From: Planctomycetota bacterium | Lineage (GTDB): Bacteria; Planctomycetota; B15-G4; JADJEK01 | Length of the DNA stretch: 55,183 nt | NCBI GenBank assembly: GCA_016213895.1 | Contig: JACQZJ010000073.1 | Span: forward strand, 1-55,183 | Reading direction: 5' to 3' | In this document: piece by piece, positions 36,701 to 43,718 of the stretch | How the letters are laid out: every line of letters starts with the position of its first letter | Position numbering within the stretch: the stretch's first letter is position 1 | Notes under the pieces: model-generated | What the model was told of the DNA's origin: nothing | Seen by the model: only the letters and a program-made list of their open reading frames with translations | Databases searched by the model: none | Position numbers and translations under genes: made by a program

Positions 36701-38302
36701 GGCGTCGGTCAGCGCCGCGCGGTCCGGAAACGAGCGGTAGCCCCAGTTGTTCTCGGCCTGCCAGGTGTGCGCCGCGAGCGGCAGCCCCAGCCCGCCAAAC
36801 TCGCCGAGCACCGCGGCGCGGCGCTCCTCCAGGACGGGCGCCGCCGGGCCGGGATAGGCGTGCAGATCCATTACGTCGCCGCAGCCGCGATCCGTCCAGC
36901 CCGAGGCGGCGTTCACCAGGCGCGTGGGATCGCGCGCCCGGATCAGCTCGCAGATGCGCGCGCTGTCGTACTGCCCCCAGCCCTCGTTGAACGGCACCCA
37001 CATGACCACGCAGGGGTGGTTGATGAGCGCGTCGATCACGCGCCCGAGTTCCGTCTCGAACTGCGCGGCCGACTCCGCGCTGCGCGCGAGGTCCGGGTCG
37101 GCCGGACCGATGTAGCCGTCGCCGCTCGGCATGTCCTGCCACACCAGCAGGCCCAGGCGGTCGCAGTGGTGGTACCAGCGCCGCGGCTCCACCTTGACGT
37201 GCTTGCGCACCATGTTGAAGCCGAGGCGCTTGGTCACCTCCAGGTCATGAAGCAGCGCCGCGTCGTTCGGCGCGGTATACAGGCCGTCCGGCCAGAAGCC
37301 CTGGTCGAGGGTGCCGAGCTGGAAGAGCGGGGCACCGTTCAGGAAGAGGCGCGGCACGCCTTGCGCGTCCTTCTGCAGCGCAATGCTGCGCATCCCGAAG
37401 TAGCTCTCCACGACGTCCACCATGACCGGAGGCAGGCCGTCCTGGACGATCCCGACCTGCAGGTCGTAGAGGAAGGGATCGTCCGGCGACCAGGGGCGCG
37501 GATCCGGGATGTCGATCCACTGCAGCGCGCCGCCCGAGGCGCGCGCCACCTCGTCACCGCCCGCGGAGACCGAGACCTGCACCGAGTAGCCGGGCGGAAC
37601 CATGGCCGGGTCGATGGACACGCGCAGCCGGCCGCGCGCCAGGTCAGGGGTGAGGCGCAGGCGCTCGACGCGCTGCTCCGGCACGGGCTCGAGCCAGACC
37701 GTGCGCCAGATCCCGCTCGAGGGCGTGTACCAGATGCCCTCGGGCTGCAGCACCTGCTTGCCGCGCGGCTGCACGCCGCGGTCGGTCGGATCGTTGACGG
37801 CGACGAGCAGCTCCTGCTCCCCGGAAGGCAAGAGGGCCGCGCTGACGTCGCAGGTGAATGGATCGTAGCCGCCGCGATGCTCCCCCACTTCCCTGCCGTT
37901 CACCAGCACGCGCGCCTCCCAGTCCACGCCCTCGAAGTTGAGCAGCACCGAGCGCCCGGCCCACTCGCGCGGCACGGTGAAGGAGCGCCGGTACCAGAGC
38001 GTCTGCTCGGGCGAAACGCGGCGCGCCACGCCGGAGAGGGCCGACTCGACCGGGAAGGGCACGAGGATGCGCTCCGGGAACTCGGCGGGCTCTGCGTCGC
38101 CGCGCGGCAGGATGGCGAGGTCCCAGAGGCCGTTCAGGTTCAGCCACTCTGCGCGCACCAGCTGCGGCCTGGGGTACTCGCAGTGCGCGTTCTCGGGCGT
38201 GACGCCGGCGGCAAAGCGCGACATGAGAGGGCCCTGCTGCGGCCGCCACGCCTCCGAGCCGGTGAGGAGAAGAAACGCGAGGAGGAGGGGCGCCGTGCTC
38301 AT
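33692..38302 (-). CDS. GH2-GH127 fusion glycosidase with a C-terminal discoidin-like domain, secreted
   Basis: This 1,536-residue protein starts with a signal peptide (1 to about 18). A complete GH2 unit follows: sugar-binding jelly roll ('NLNGLWDLAILPRG'), Ig-like domain, and TIM barrel with acid/base E440 in 'FNEGWGQYD' and nucleophile E501 in 'VLGEFGGLG'. A galactose-binding-like jelly roll (about 600-745) leads to a GH127-type (DUF1680) beta-L-arabinofuranosidase (about 765-1290). Its zinc site is intact: E1065 and C1067 in 'YCETC', C1140 and C1141 in 'FGCACCPVN', of which C1140 aligns with the catalytic Cys of HypBA1. A discoidin-like domain ends the chain (about 1395-1536). The two catalytic modules suggest breakdown of arabinose-containing plant or algal glycans. 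ATG 38302 gives the signal peptide. Confidence 0.9.
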   Translation of the reverse strand: MSTAPLLLAFLLLTGSEAWRPQQGPLMSRFAAGVTPENAHCEYPRPQLVRAEWLNLNGLWDLAILPRGDAEPAEFPERILVPFPVESALSGVARRVSPEQTLWYRRSFTVPREWAGRSVLLNFEGVDWEARVLVNGREVGEHRGGYDPFTCDVSAALLPSGEQELLVAVNDPTDRGVQPRGKQVLQPEGIWYTPSSGIWRTVWLEPVPEQRVERLRLTPDLARGRLRVSIDPAMVPPGYSVQVSVSAGGDEVARASGGALQWIDIPDPRPWSPDDPFLYDLQVGIVQDGLPPVMVDVVESYFGMRSIALQKDAQGVPRLFLNGAPLFQLGTLDQGFWPDGLYTAPNDAALLHDLEVTKRLGFNMVRKHVKVEPRRWYHHCDRLGLLVWQDMPSGDGYIGPADPDLARSAESAAQFETELGRVIDALINHPCVVMWVPFNEGWGQYDSARICELIRARDPTRLVNAASGWTDRGCGDVMDLHAYPGPAAPVLEERRAAVLGEFGGLGLPLAAHTWQAENNWGYRSFPDRAALTDAYVQLLAALRPLIADGLAAAVYTQTTDVEIEVNGLMTYDRALIKPDEERVRAANERAFLPPPRVSTLVADGRSEACVWRYTIEQPPDGWSEPGFDDSGWSVGEGGFGREGTPGAVVRTAWATGDIWLRRAFTLERVPAEDGLHLAIHHDEDADVFLNGCAAASLAGYTTGYVNVALAGAARAALVAGANTLAIHCRQTRGGQYIDAGLVLVSEQGAAASPPDYPVHPVPFTGVEVADSFWLPRLKTNRDVTVWYDFKKCEETGRIDNFAKAGGLLPGEFEGIFFNDSDVFKVVEGASCALALQRDERLESYLDELIAKIAAAQEEDGYLYTARTLRPDDPPEGSGAERWSNLASSHELYNAGHLYEAAVAHRLATGKDTLLAVALRNADLLCRTFGKDLRCDVPGHQEVEIGLVKLFRLTGERRCLDLAKFFLDMRGRADLRAAWGEYCQDHLPVVEQSEAVGHAVRAGYMYSGMADVAALLQDEAYARALDRIWQDVVARKMYLTGGVGASGAGEAFGAAYDLPNASAYCETCAAIAFALWNERMFLASGDARYIDVLERVLYNGFLSGVSLSGDEFFYVNPLAADGREAFNHGATGRSPWFGCACCPVNVVRFLPAIPGFAYAARGDQVFVSLYLGGAARLRVGEEELLLAVATGYPWDGRVRLQTRLARPLAFELRLRVPGWARGEPVPSDLYRDLDGAAAAARLAVNGEPVEPRLELGFACLRREWQDGDVVELDLPLLPRRVVANPAVAADRGRVALERGPIVYCAEGVDHEGGVADLVLPDEAPLVAEHAPDLLGGVTVLRGQGLRASRAADGSLETRPAELFLVPYHVWAHRGAGALAVWLPRDAAGASVPPAPTLASRARASASHCHASDTVLALNDQIEPQSSGDEDVPRHTFYDHLGGEEWVQLDFAEPARVSHVEVYWFDDSGRGACRVPASWEILYDAGDGFRPVKGPSPRGLQRDGFNRATFLPVEAHALRLVVRLQEGFSGGVLEWRVR

Positions 38303-38408
38303 GCGGATGCCGTCCTTGCGAGGGAGTGGTCTCGCCGCCAGTCTAGCTTCAGCCCCGCGAAGCGTTAGAAAGGAGCGCGACCGGCTCGATTCCAAGGAGA
38401 CGCAGGCC

Positions 38409-39662
38409 ATGCGCCGTGCCATCGCCCGCCTCGCCGCGACCACGCGGCTCGTGCTTCCCGCCTGCGCCCTGCTGTGCGCCTGCGCCGCGCCCCCGCCCGC
38501 GACCGCGGAGAAGCCCGACCCGACGCAGCAGGAGGTGCGCCTGCCCGCGCTCTCCGGCTGGCGCGCCTCGCTCGTGCTCGAGGGCGACGCGGGCATCTGG
38601 ACCGCGGGCGCCGCCAAGCTCCTGCCGCGCTACGGCTGCCCGGAGGTGTTCGCCCTCGACGACCGCGGGCGCCTCACCGTGCTCGTGTCGGACAGCGGCA
38701 AGTGGACGCCGCTCTCGGTGCTCTCGGACCGGGCCTGGCTCGGCGCCTTCGCGCACCTCGACCTCGATCCGCGCCGGCCCGGGCCCGAGATGTACACCGG
38801 CGGCCAGGCGGGCAACCTGTTCCAGGCGGTGGCCCACGATCTCGGCGGCTTCGACGTCGCGCTCATCGCCCGCCTGCCGGGAGAGGAGATCCACACGCTC
38901 CTGGGCGGCGACCTCTTGCCGGCGCGGCCCGGCCTCGAGCTGCTCGCCTTCACGGGCAGCGGCGCGGTGTACGACGTGCGGCCCGGCGCGGAGCCGGGCG
39001 CAGGATTCCACGCGACCCTCTTGGCCAGGCTCGAGGGGCGCGTGCGCCAGGCCGTGCTCCTGCCGGCTGAAGACGGCAGCGCGCCGTGGATCGCGGCCGC
39101 GTGCCGCACCGGCCGCTTCCTGCTCCTGCGCATGCGCGAGGACGGCTTCGAGCGCCGCGACCTCCTCGAGGAGCCGATGGGGCTCGGGCGCGTGGCTCTG
39201 CGGCCGGCCTGCGCCCCCGGCGCCGCGGTGCTCTACGTCACGCGCGACGACGGCGTGCTCCTGCGCCTCGAGGAGCGGCCGGAGGGCTGGCGGCGCGAGG
39301 CCATCTACGCCGGGGCGCAGGGCCTGCGCGGCGTGGCCGCGGGCCGCTTCGCCGCGGATCCGGCACTCGAGACGGTCGCGGTCTTCGGCTACTGCGGCCG
39401 GGTGCAGCTCCTTGCGCCCGGGCCGGACGGCCGCTGGCGCGCCGAGAGCCTCTTCGTCGACCGAGACAAGGGGCACTGGCTCGCCGCCCTGGAGATCGAC
39501 GGCAGGAACGCCACGGATGAACTCATCGGCTGCGGCTACGGGCAGCGCGTATTCGCCCTGGCACGCCCGCCCGGCTACGGCCTGGAGGGCGTGCCGCTGG
39601 ATCCGGACGAGGGCGGCCCCGCCTCACTCCAGCCCGAGCTTCCGGGCGATCTTCCCCCATGA
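38409..39662 (+). CDS. Lipoprotein, probable beta-propeller (FG-GAP-like)
   Basis: This 417-residue exported protein has a lipoprotein-like leader rich in Cys (about 19-25, 'ACALLCAC'); which Cys is lipidated is unclear. The mature part has repeating strands of the propeller type, such as 'VFALDDRGRLTVLVSDSG', 'LELLAFTGSGAVYDVRPG' and 'LETVAVFGYCGRVQLLAPG', each with D-x-D/G turns as in FG-GAP or VCBS-like blades that often bind calcium. No enzyme motif is recognised. ATG 38409 is preceded by AAGGAG. It is divergent from the glycosidase fusion and overlaps the phytase-like gene tail to tail by 39 bases, so its message would be antisense to the phytase 3' end. Confidence 0.75.
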   Translation: MRRAIARLAATTRLVLPACALLCACAAPPPATAEKPDPTQQEVRLPALSGWRASLVLEGDAGIWTAGAAKLLPRYGCPEVFALDDRGRLTVLVSDSGKWTPLSVLSDRAWLGAFAHLDLDPRRPGPEMYTGGQAGNLFQAVAHDLGGFDVALIARLPGEEIHTLLGGDLLPARPGLELLAFTGSGAVYDVRPGAEPGAGFHATLLARLEGRVRQAVLLPAEDGSAPWIAAACRTGRFLLLRMREDGFERRDLLEEPMGLGRVALRPACAPGAAVLYVTRDDGVLLRLEERPEGWRREAIYAGAQGLRGVAAGRFAADPALETVAVFGYCGRVQLLAPGPDGRWRAESLFVDRDKGHWLAALEIDGRNATDELIGCGYGQRVFALARPPGYGLEGVPLDPDEGGPASLQPELPGDLPP

Positions 39663-40619
39663 CACCAGCTTGAAGTTCTGGTTCCCGGCGTCGTCCTTGT
39701 CGTCCTGGCACACGAACAGGCCGTCCGGGAAGCGCGGCCCCACGCTGCCGGCGATGACCTCGATGCCGTCCGTGTGCGTGACCGCGTCCTCGCCGAGATC
39801 GGCGACGATCTCGAACCGGCCGGCGTAGGCCGGGGGCTCGGTGCCGCTCAAGCGATAGACCACGAAGTCGTCGCTCCCCTGGCTCGAGGCAATGAGCAAG
39901 CGCTTGCCCTCCGGGCCGTCGTGGATCGCGAGACCCTCGACGTCGTGCCGGAGCTGCCCGTCCATGCCGGTGCGATCGACCAGGATGCGCTCCTCGCCCG
40001 CGTCCGGTTCGGCGTTGTAGCGCCAGATCCCCTGGTTCTCCTCGGACACGTAGAGATGGCCGAACCGATCGTCGGCGACCAGTCCCTCGGCCTGGCCGCC
40101 GACCAGGAAGCGGCGTGCGAACCGGCCGGAAGCGCCCGCCTCGGGCAGCAGCTCCCACTGCTCGACCCAGTAGCCCTCCCTGGTCGCGATGTCCTTGCCC
40201 AGCACGAAGACGTGGCAGCGGCCGCTCGTCGCGCTGCGGTAGAGAGCCACGCCCTCGGGCTCGACGCCGGTGTTGATGCGCACGTCCGGGATCTCACGCA
40301 GGCTGCGCTCGGCCGGGTCGATGACGAAGAGCACGAGCTGATTGGCCTTCTTCTCCCCGGAGGCCACGAGCGGCACGAGGCCGCCCGCGAGCGGGAAGTC
40401 CGGCCGGACGTCGACGTTGTTGAAGCGCCCGCCCCCCACGTACTGGAGCTGGCGGCCGTCCACGTCGTACACGCCGAGGCCGCCCTTCTTGTCCGTGCCG
40501 ATGATCAGGCTCAAGGCCGGATCGGCGGCAGCGGCGCGCCTTCTGCGGGTGGCGGATTCTCCCGCTAGCCGACCGATCCCGGGCCGCGCCGTCAAGCGGC
40601 AAGCGCAGCGGCGCTGCAC
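39624..40619 (-). CDS. Beta-propeller phytase-like protein with an unrecognisable N-terminus
   Basis: From residue 36 on, the 331-residue frame matches beta-propeller phytases closely. The signatures are 'LSLIIGTDKKGGLGVYDVDG', 'GRFNNVDVR', 'GVEPEGVALYRSATSG', 'QAEGLVADDRFGHLYVSEE', 'DVEGLAIHDGPEGKRLLIAS' and the end 'NQNFKLVSW'. These enzymes release phosphate from phytate with calcium. The first 35 residues are Arg-rich and do not match: the signal peptide and the usual 'GDAADDPAIW' segment of the first blade are missing, and no ATG exists (GTG 40619 is the best start). The gene lies 7 bases after the broken gene upstream, so the 5' end may have been lost. Without export it is unlikely to work as secreted phytase. 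Confidence 0.8.
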   Translation of the reverse strand: MQRRCACRLTARPGIGRLAGESATRRRRAAAADPALSLIIGTDKKGGLGVYDVDGRQLQYVGGGRFNNVDVRPDFPLAGGLVPLVASGEKKANQLVLFVIDPAERSLREIPDVRINTGVEPEGVALYRSATSGRCHVFVLGKDIATREGYWVEQWELLPEAGASGRFARRFLVGGQAEGLVADDRFGHLYVSEENQGIWRYNAEPDAGEERILVDRTGMDGQLRHDVEGLAIHDGPEGKRLLIASSQGSDDFVVYRLSGTEPPAYAGRFEIVADLGEDAVTHTDGIEVIAGSVGPRFPDGLFVCQDDKDDAGNQNFKLVSWGKIARKLGLE

Positions 40620-40626
40620 GCGGCGC

Positions 40627-41014
40627 TCAGTCGTACTCCTCGACGATCACCTGGAAGTCGTCGAACTCCGGCCGCAGCCCGGCGAGTTCCGCGACGAACC
40701 GCTCGCGCTCCGCCGCGCACAGGCTCCCGGCGCGCCGCCGCGGCGCCGCGCCGCCTGGCCGCTCCTCGCGCGCGATCCACTCGACGCGCACCGTGGACTC
40801 GACTCCGGACTCCGGCCGCCAGGAATCGGACCCCGCGCGCGCCGGACAGCGAGCCACGAATGCGGATCGAGGACGTGCCCAGGAACAGCCACAGGCCGCC
40901 GCCGTGCGGCGCGATCAGGATCTCCTCCTCGCCGCCCACCTGCTGCCCGCTCGCCATCAGGCCGCGGACGGCCCGCCCGAGTTCCTGGCGCGTCGTGCTC
41001 AACCGGATCTCCAT
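40627..41014 (-). pseudogene. Hypothetical protein gene with a frameshift
   Basis: The frame from ATG 41014 (GGAGG at 5 bases) reads sensibly as 'MEIRLSTTRQELGRAVRGLM' to 'GGLWLFLGTSSIRI'. It then turns into Arg/Ala-rich nonsense near 40862, while another frame continues plausibly from 'FVARCPARAGSDSW' to 'FDDFQVIVEEYD' with a stop at 40627. A one-base shift near 40860 would join them into a protein of about 128 residues. I recognise no family. It is either decayed or the result of a sequencing indel; the next gene on the strand, the phytase-like gene, is also damaged at its 5' end. Confidence 0.5.
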
Positions 41015-41096
41015 CAGGCCTCCGCCGCCCATCTTGGCCGCGCCGCGCCCGGTGCGTCAAGCCGCGGGGCAGCGGGGAAACCGCGCAATGCTCCTG

Positions 41097-41120
41097 TTCG
41101 TCATTTCGCCAAATGACGAA
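41097..41120. promoter_or_regulatory. Perfect 10-bp inverted repeat, possible operator
   Basis: TTCGTCATTT (41097-41106) and AAATGACGAA (41111-41120) form a perfect palindrome with a 4-base centre (CGCC). It is AT-richer than its surroundings, as is usual for binding sites. A weak promoter-like pair, GTGACT (41121) and CATGAT (41143), follows. The site lies some 400 bases upstream of the ttr-type operon and could serve a dimeric regulator. A stem-loop is the other reading. I cannot name the regulator. Confidence 0.45.
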
Positions 41121-41433
41121 GTGACTTTTCCCGTTCGTGTGGCATGATCGAGTGCCTCGCGGCGGGCCCGTCCCTCGGGCGGGCCGTCGGCGGTCCGTTC
41201 CCCGCCAGCGCCGTCCGGAAAAAGAGAGGTGTGCGCGATGCGCCCGCAACCGCCTGCCCCCAGCCGCTGCGCGAGACCCGCCGGCGCGCACACTTCGCGC
41301 CCACCGTCCCGCGGGCGCCCCGCCGCAAGACGCGACCCGGACCACGTCATCTCGCATCGCGGCTGGGCTGCAACCGGCACCCGCGCCGCGAGTCCGGAGT
41401 CTCCTGCCGCTGCCCCTGCGGCAGGCGATCCGT
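41121..41433. other. Non-coding leader region upstream of the respiratory operon
   Basis: Short frames here are Arg/Pro-rich and without domains. Nothing recognisable lies between the palindrome at 41097 and the 72-bp repeat at 41434; it may be leader or spacer DNA. Confidence 0.35.
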
Positions 41434-41505
41434 TCCTCCAAGCTCAAGCAATCCGCCTGAGAATCGTGAATTCCAGATGAGCCTCTCCTGCGGATAGGCT
41501 CAGCG
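41434..41505 (+). repeat. 72-bp repeat, left copy of an inward-facing inverted pair
   Basis: Matches the complement of 49282-49353 at 67 of 72 positions. It contains an invariant core 'TGAGAATCGTGAATTCCAG' and a 7-bp stem-loop (TGAGCCT 41478-41484, AGGCTCA 41496-41502). It ends 14 bases before the ATG of the Tat/FeS subunit gene, so in this copy it forms the 5' leader of the ttr-type operon. Confidence 0.75.
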
Positions 41506-41519
41506 GAGATCCACCGCAC

Positions 41520-42440
41520 ATGAACGACGCCCGCCACCGCACGGACGAGCCTCCGGCCGAGACCTCCTCGACCGACAACCGCCGAGCCTTCCTCAAGGCC
41601 GCAGCGCTGCTCGGCGGAGCGGCCGCCGCCGGCACCGCCGCTCTCGTCCACGCCAAGCGGACCACCGTCGGCAACGAACCCACGGGCGCGGCATCGGTGC
41701 GCGAGTTGCCGCCGCTCAAGTCGATCGCGATCGAGCGGCGCTCCGATCCGCTCCTGCGCATGCAGGAGGCGCTGCGCCGCGCGCTGGCCAAGCCCGTGGA
41801 AGAGCGGCGCTGGCTGATGGTGATCGACACGCGCAAGTGCGTGGGCTGCCACGCGTGCACTATCGCCTGCGTGGCCGAGAACAGGCTGCCGCCGGGCGTC
41901 GTCTACCGGCCCGTGGTCACCGAGGAGCTCGGCGTCTTCCCGAACGTCGCCCTGCGCTTCACGCCGCGGCCCTGCATGCACTGCGACCAGCCGCCCTGCA
42001 CGCCGGTCTGCCCGGTGAAGGCGACGTGGAAGCGACCGGACGGCATCGTCGTGATCGACTACGACAAGTGCATCGGCTGCGGCTACTGCGTGACCGCCTG
42101 TCCCTACAACGCGCGCACGCGCAACCTCGGCGAGTACTACACGGACGGCACGCCGGCGCGCCAGCCCTACGAGAGCCGGCCGAGCTTCGAGTACGGCAAG
42201 CTCTGGGACCGCGAGGGACACCGCTCGCCGGTCGGCAACGCCCGCAAGTGCCATTTCTGCCTGCACCGCCTGGAGGAAGGCATGCTGCCCGAGTGCGTCA
42301 CCTCGTGCATCGGCCGCGCGACCTTCTTCGGCGACGCCGCCGACCCGGACGCTCTCGTCGCCGAGCTTTGCGCCAGGCCGAACGCCCGGCGCCTGCTGGA
42401 GGAGAAGGGCACCGCACCCCGCGTCGTGTATCTCGTGTGA
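41520..42440 (+). CDS. ttrB: Tat-exported four-cluster ferredoxin subunit (TtrB-like) of a molybdopterin oxidoreductase
   Basis: This 306-residue electron-transfer subunit carries a Tat signal (R21-R22 in '[14 protein letters not shown]'). It holds 16 Cys in four groups (C107/110/113/117, C152/155/160/164, C184/187/190/194, C244/247/259/263), so four [4Fe-4S] clusters. This is the pattern of the TtrB/NrfC/PsrB group, which passes electrons from the membrane subunit to the catalytic subunit on the periplasmic side. The following genes encode an NrfD-like membrane anchor and a TtrA-like catalytic protein, the same B-C-A order as in the Salmonella tetrathionate reductase operon. The start is ATG 41520 with GGAG about 10 bases upstream. 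The acceptor (tetrathionate or another sulfur or metalloid oxyanion) is inferred. Confidence 0.87.
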   Translation: MNDARHRTDEPPAETSSTDNRRAFLKAAALLGGAAAAGTAALVHAKRTTVGNEPTGAASVRELPPLKSIAIERRSDPLLRMQEALRRALAKPVEERRWLMVIDTRKCVGCHACTIACVAENRLPPGVVYRPVVTEELGVFPNVALRFTPRPCMHCDQPPCTPVCPVKATWKRPDGIVVIDYDKCIGCGYCVTACPYNARTRNLGEYYTDGTPARQPYESRPSFEYGKLWDREGHRSPVGNARKCHFCLHRLEEGMLPECVTSCIGRATFFGDAADPDALVAELCARPNARRLLEEKGTAPRVVYLV

Positions 42441-42457
42441 CCGAGGAGCAAGAGACC

Positions 42458-43702
42458 GTGAGACTCCACTGGAGAATCCCGCTCTGGATCGCCTGGCTCG
42501 CCGCGGCCGCGTGGGGCAGCCTGGGCTTCATCGAGCGCCTGTCCGGCGGCCACGCCGCGGGCAACTACGGCAGCTACGTCGTCTGGGGCCTGTGGGTCTC
42601 GGCCTACATCTACTTCGTCGGCATCTCCGCGGGCTCGTTCCTGCTGTCCTCGCTGATCTACGTCTTCGGCGAGCGGCGGTTCGAGAGGATCGGCCGCCTG
42701 GCGCTGTTCACCGCCATCGTCTCCCTGTGCATGGCGTTGTTCTCGATCTGGTGCGACCTCGGCCAGATGTCCCGTTTCCACCGGATCTTCACCAGCCCGA
42801 ACTTCGGCTCGATGATGGCGTGGATGGTGTGGCTCTACAGCATCTACCTGCTGCTCATGCTCATCGAGCTGTGGCTCGCCACGCGCGCCGACCTCGGCCG
42901 CTGGCAAGCCTCGGCTCGCGGCGCGTGCGGCGTGATCGGTCGGCTGCTCGCCTGCAGTCGCGGTCCGCTCGATGCGCGCCAAGAGCGCAGCTGCCGCCAC
43001 TGGCTGAAGGTGCTGCTGCTCACCGGCATTCCCCTGGCGATCGCGTTCAGCGGCGGCGTGGGCGCGCTGTTCAGCACCCTCTCGGCGCGCGCCTTCTGGC
43101 ACACGCCGCTCATGCCGATCCTCTTCCTGACCGGCGCCCTGGTGTCGGGCGTCGGGCTCGTGGCCTTCCTGGCGGCGGTGTTCTCCCCGCAGCGCGGAGA
43201 AGACCAGCGCGACACGGTCCTGCTGCTCGGCCGCGCGCTCCTCGGTCTCCTGGTCTTCGACGTGATCCTCGAATGGGCGGAGTTCTCCGTGCCCATGTGG
43301 TACGGCGTCGGCCCGGAGTACAGCCTGCTCATGCGCGTCCTCTTCGGCGAGTTCTGGTGGGTGTTCTGGGTGCTGCACGTGGGGCTGGGCTGCGTCGTCC
43401 CGATCCTGCTCCTCACCGTGCGCTGGCGCGCCTGGTCGGTGGGGCTCGCCGGCCTCCTGGTCGCGGTCACCTTCATGACGGTGCGCCTCAACATCGTCAT
43501 TCCCGGCCTGCTCGATCCTCATTTCCAGGGCCTGCAGACGGCCTTCACCGACCATCGTCTGGTCTTCTGGTACGTGCCGAGCGTCTTCGAGTGGCAGGTC
43601 ACCTGCTTCATCCTGGCGGTGGGAGCTGCCCTCTTCTACCTGGGCTTCCGCTTCCTGCCGCTGGTCCCGCGCGACGAAGGCGCGGCCGGCTGCAAGGCGT
43701 GA
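42458..43702 (+). CDS. ttrC: NrfD/PsrC-family membrane subunit (TtrC-like), quinol-oxidising anchor
   Basis: This 414-residue integral membrane protein has about eight or nine hydrophobic helices and the NrfD/PsrC features 'GNYGSYVVWGLWVSAYIYFV' and 'FVGISAGSFLLSSLIYVFG' at the N-terminus. It should oxidise quinol and pass electrons to the four-cluster subunit. GTG 42458 is preferred because GAGGAG lies at good distance; an earlier GTG at 42437 overlaps the upstream stop and would add seven residues. The gene belongs to the B-C-A operon. It is longer than Salmonella TtrC, largely by an inter-helix segment around residues 145-180 ('RQERSCRHW'). Confidence 0.85.
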   Translation: MRLHWRIPLWIAWLAAAAWGSLGFIERLSGGHAAGNYGSYVVWGLWVSAYIYFVGISAGSFLLSSLIYVFGERRFERIGRLALFTAIVSLCMALFSIWCDLGQMSRFHRIFTSPNFGSMMAWMVWLYSIYLLLMLIELWLATRADLGRWQASARGACGVIGRLLACSRGPLDARQERSCRHWLKVLLLTGIPLAIAFSGGVGALFSTLSARAFWHTPLMPILFLTGALVSGVGLVAFLAAVFSPQRGEDQRDTVLLLGRALLGLLVFDVILEWAEFSVPMWYGVGPEYSLLMRVLFGEFWWVFWVLHVGLGCVVPILLLTVRWRAWSVGLAGLLVAVTFMTVRLNIVIPGLLDPHFQGLQTAFTDHRLVFWYVPSVFEWQVTCFILAVGAALFYLGFRFLPLVPRDEGAAGCKA

Positions 43703-43718
43703 CAGGGAGATGGTGCGC

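Noticed and set aside
33734-38368. Plus-strand open frame of more than 1,500 codons opposite the GH2-GH127 gene
   Set aside because: It is the antisense shadow of a GC-rich gene: His/Arg/Ala/Val-rich text without domains, while the minus strand carries complete catalytic motifs.
41144-41497. Plus-strand ORF of 117 codons before the reductase operon
   Set aside because: Arg/Pro-rich, no domain, runs through the 72-bp repeat; best seen as non-coding leader.
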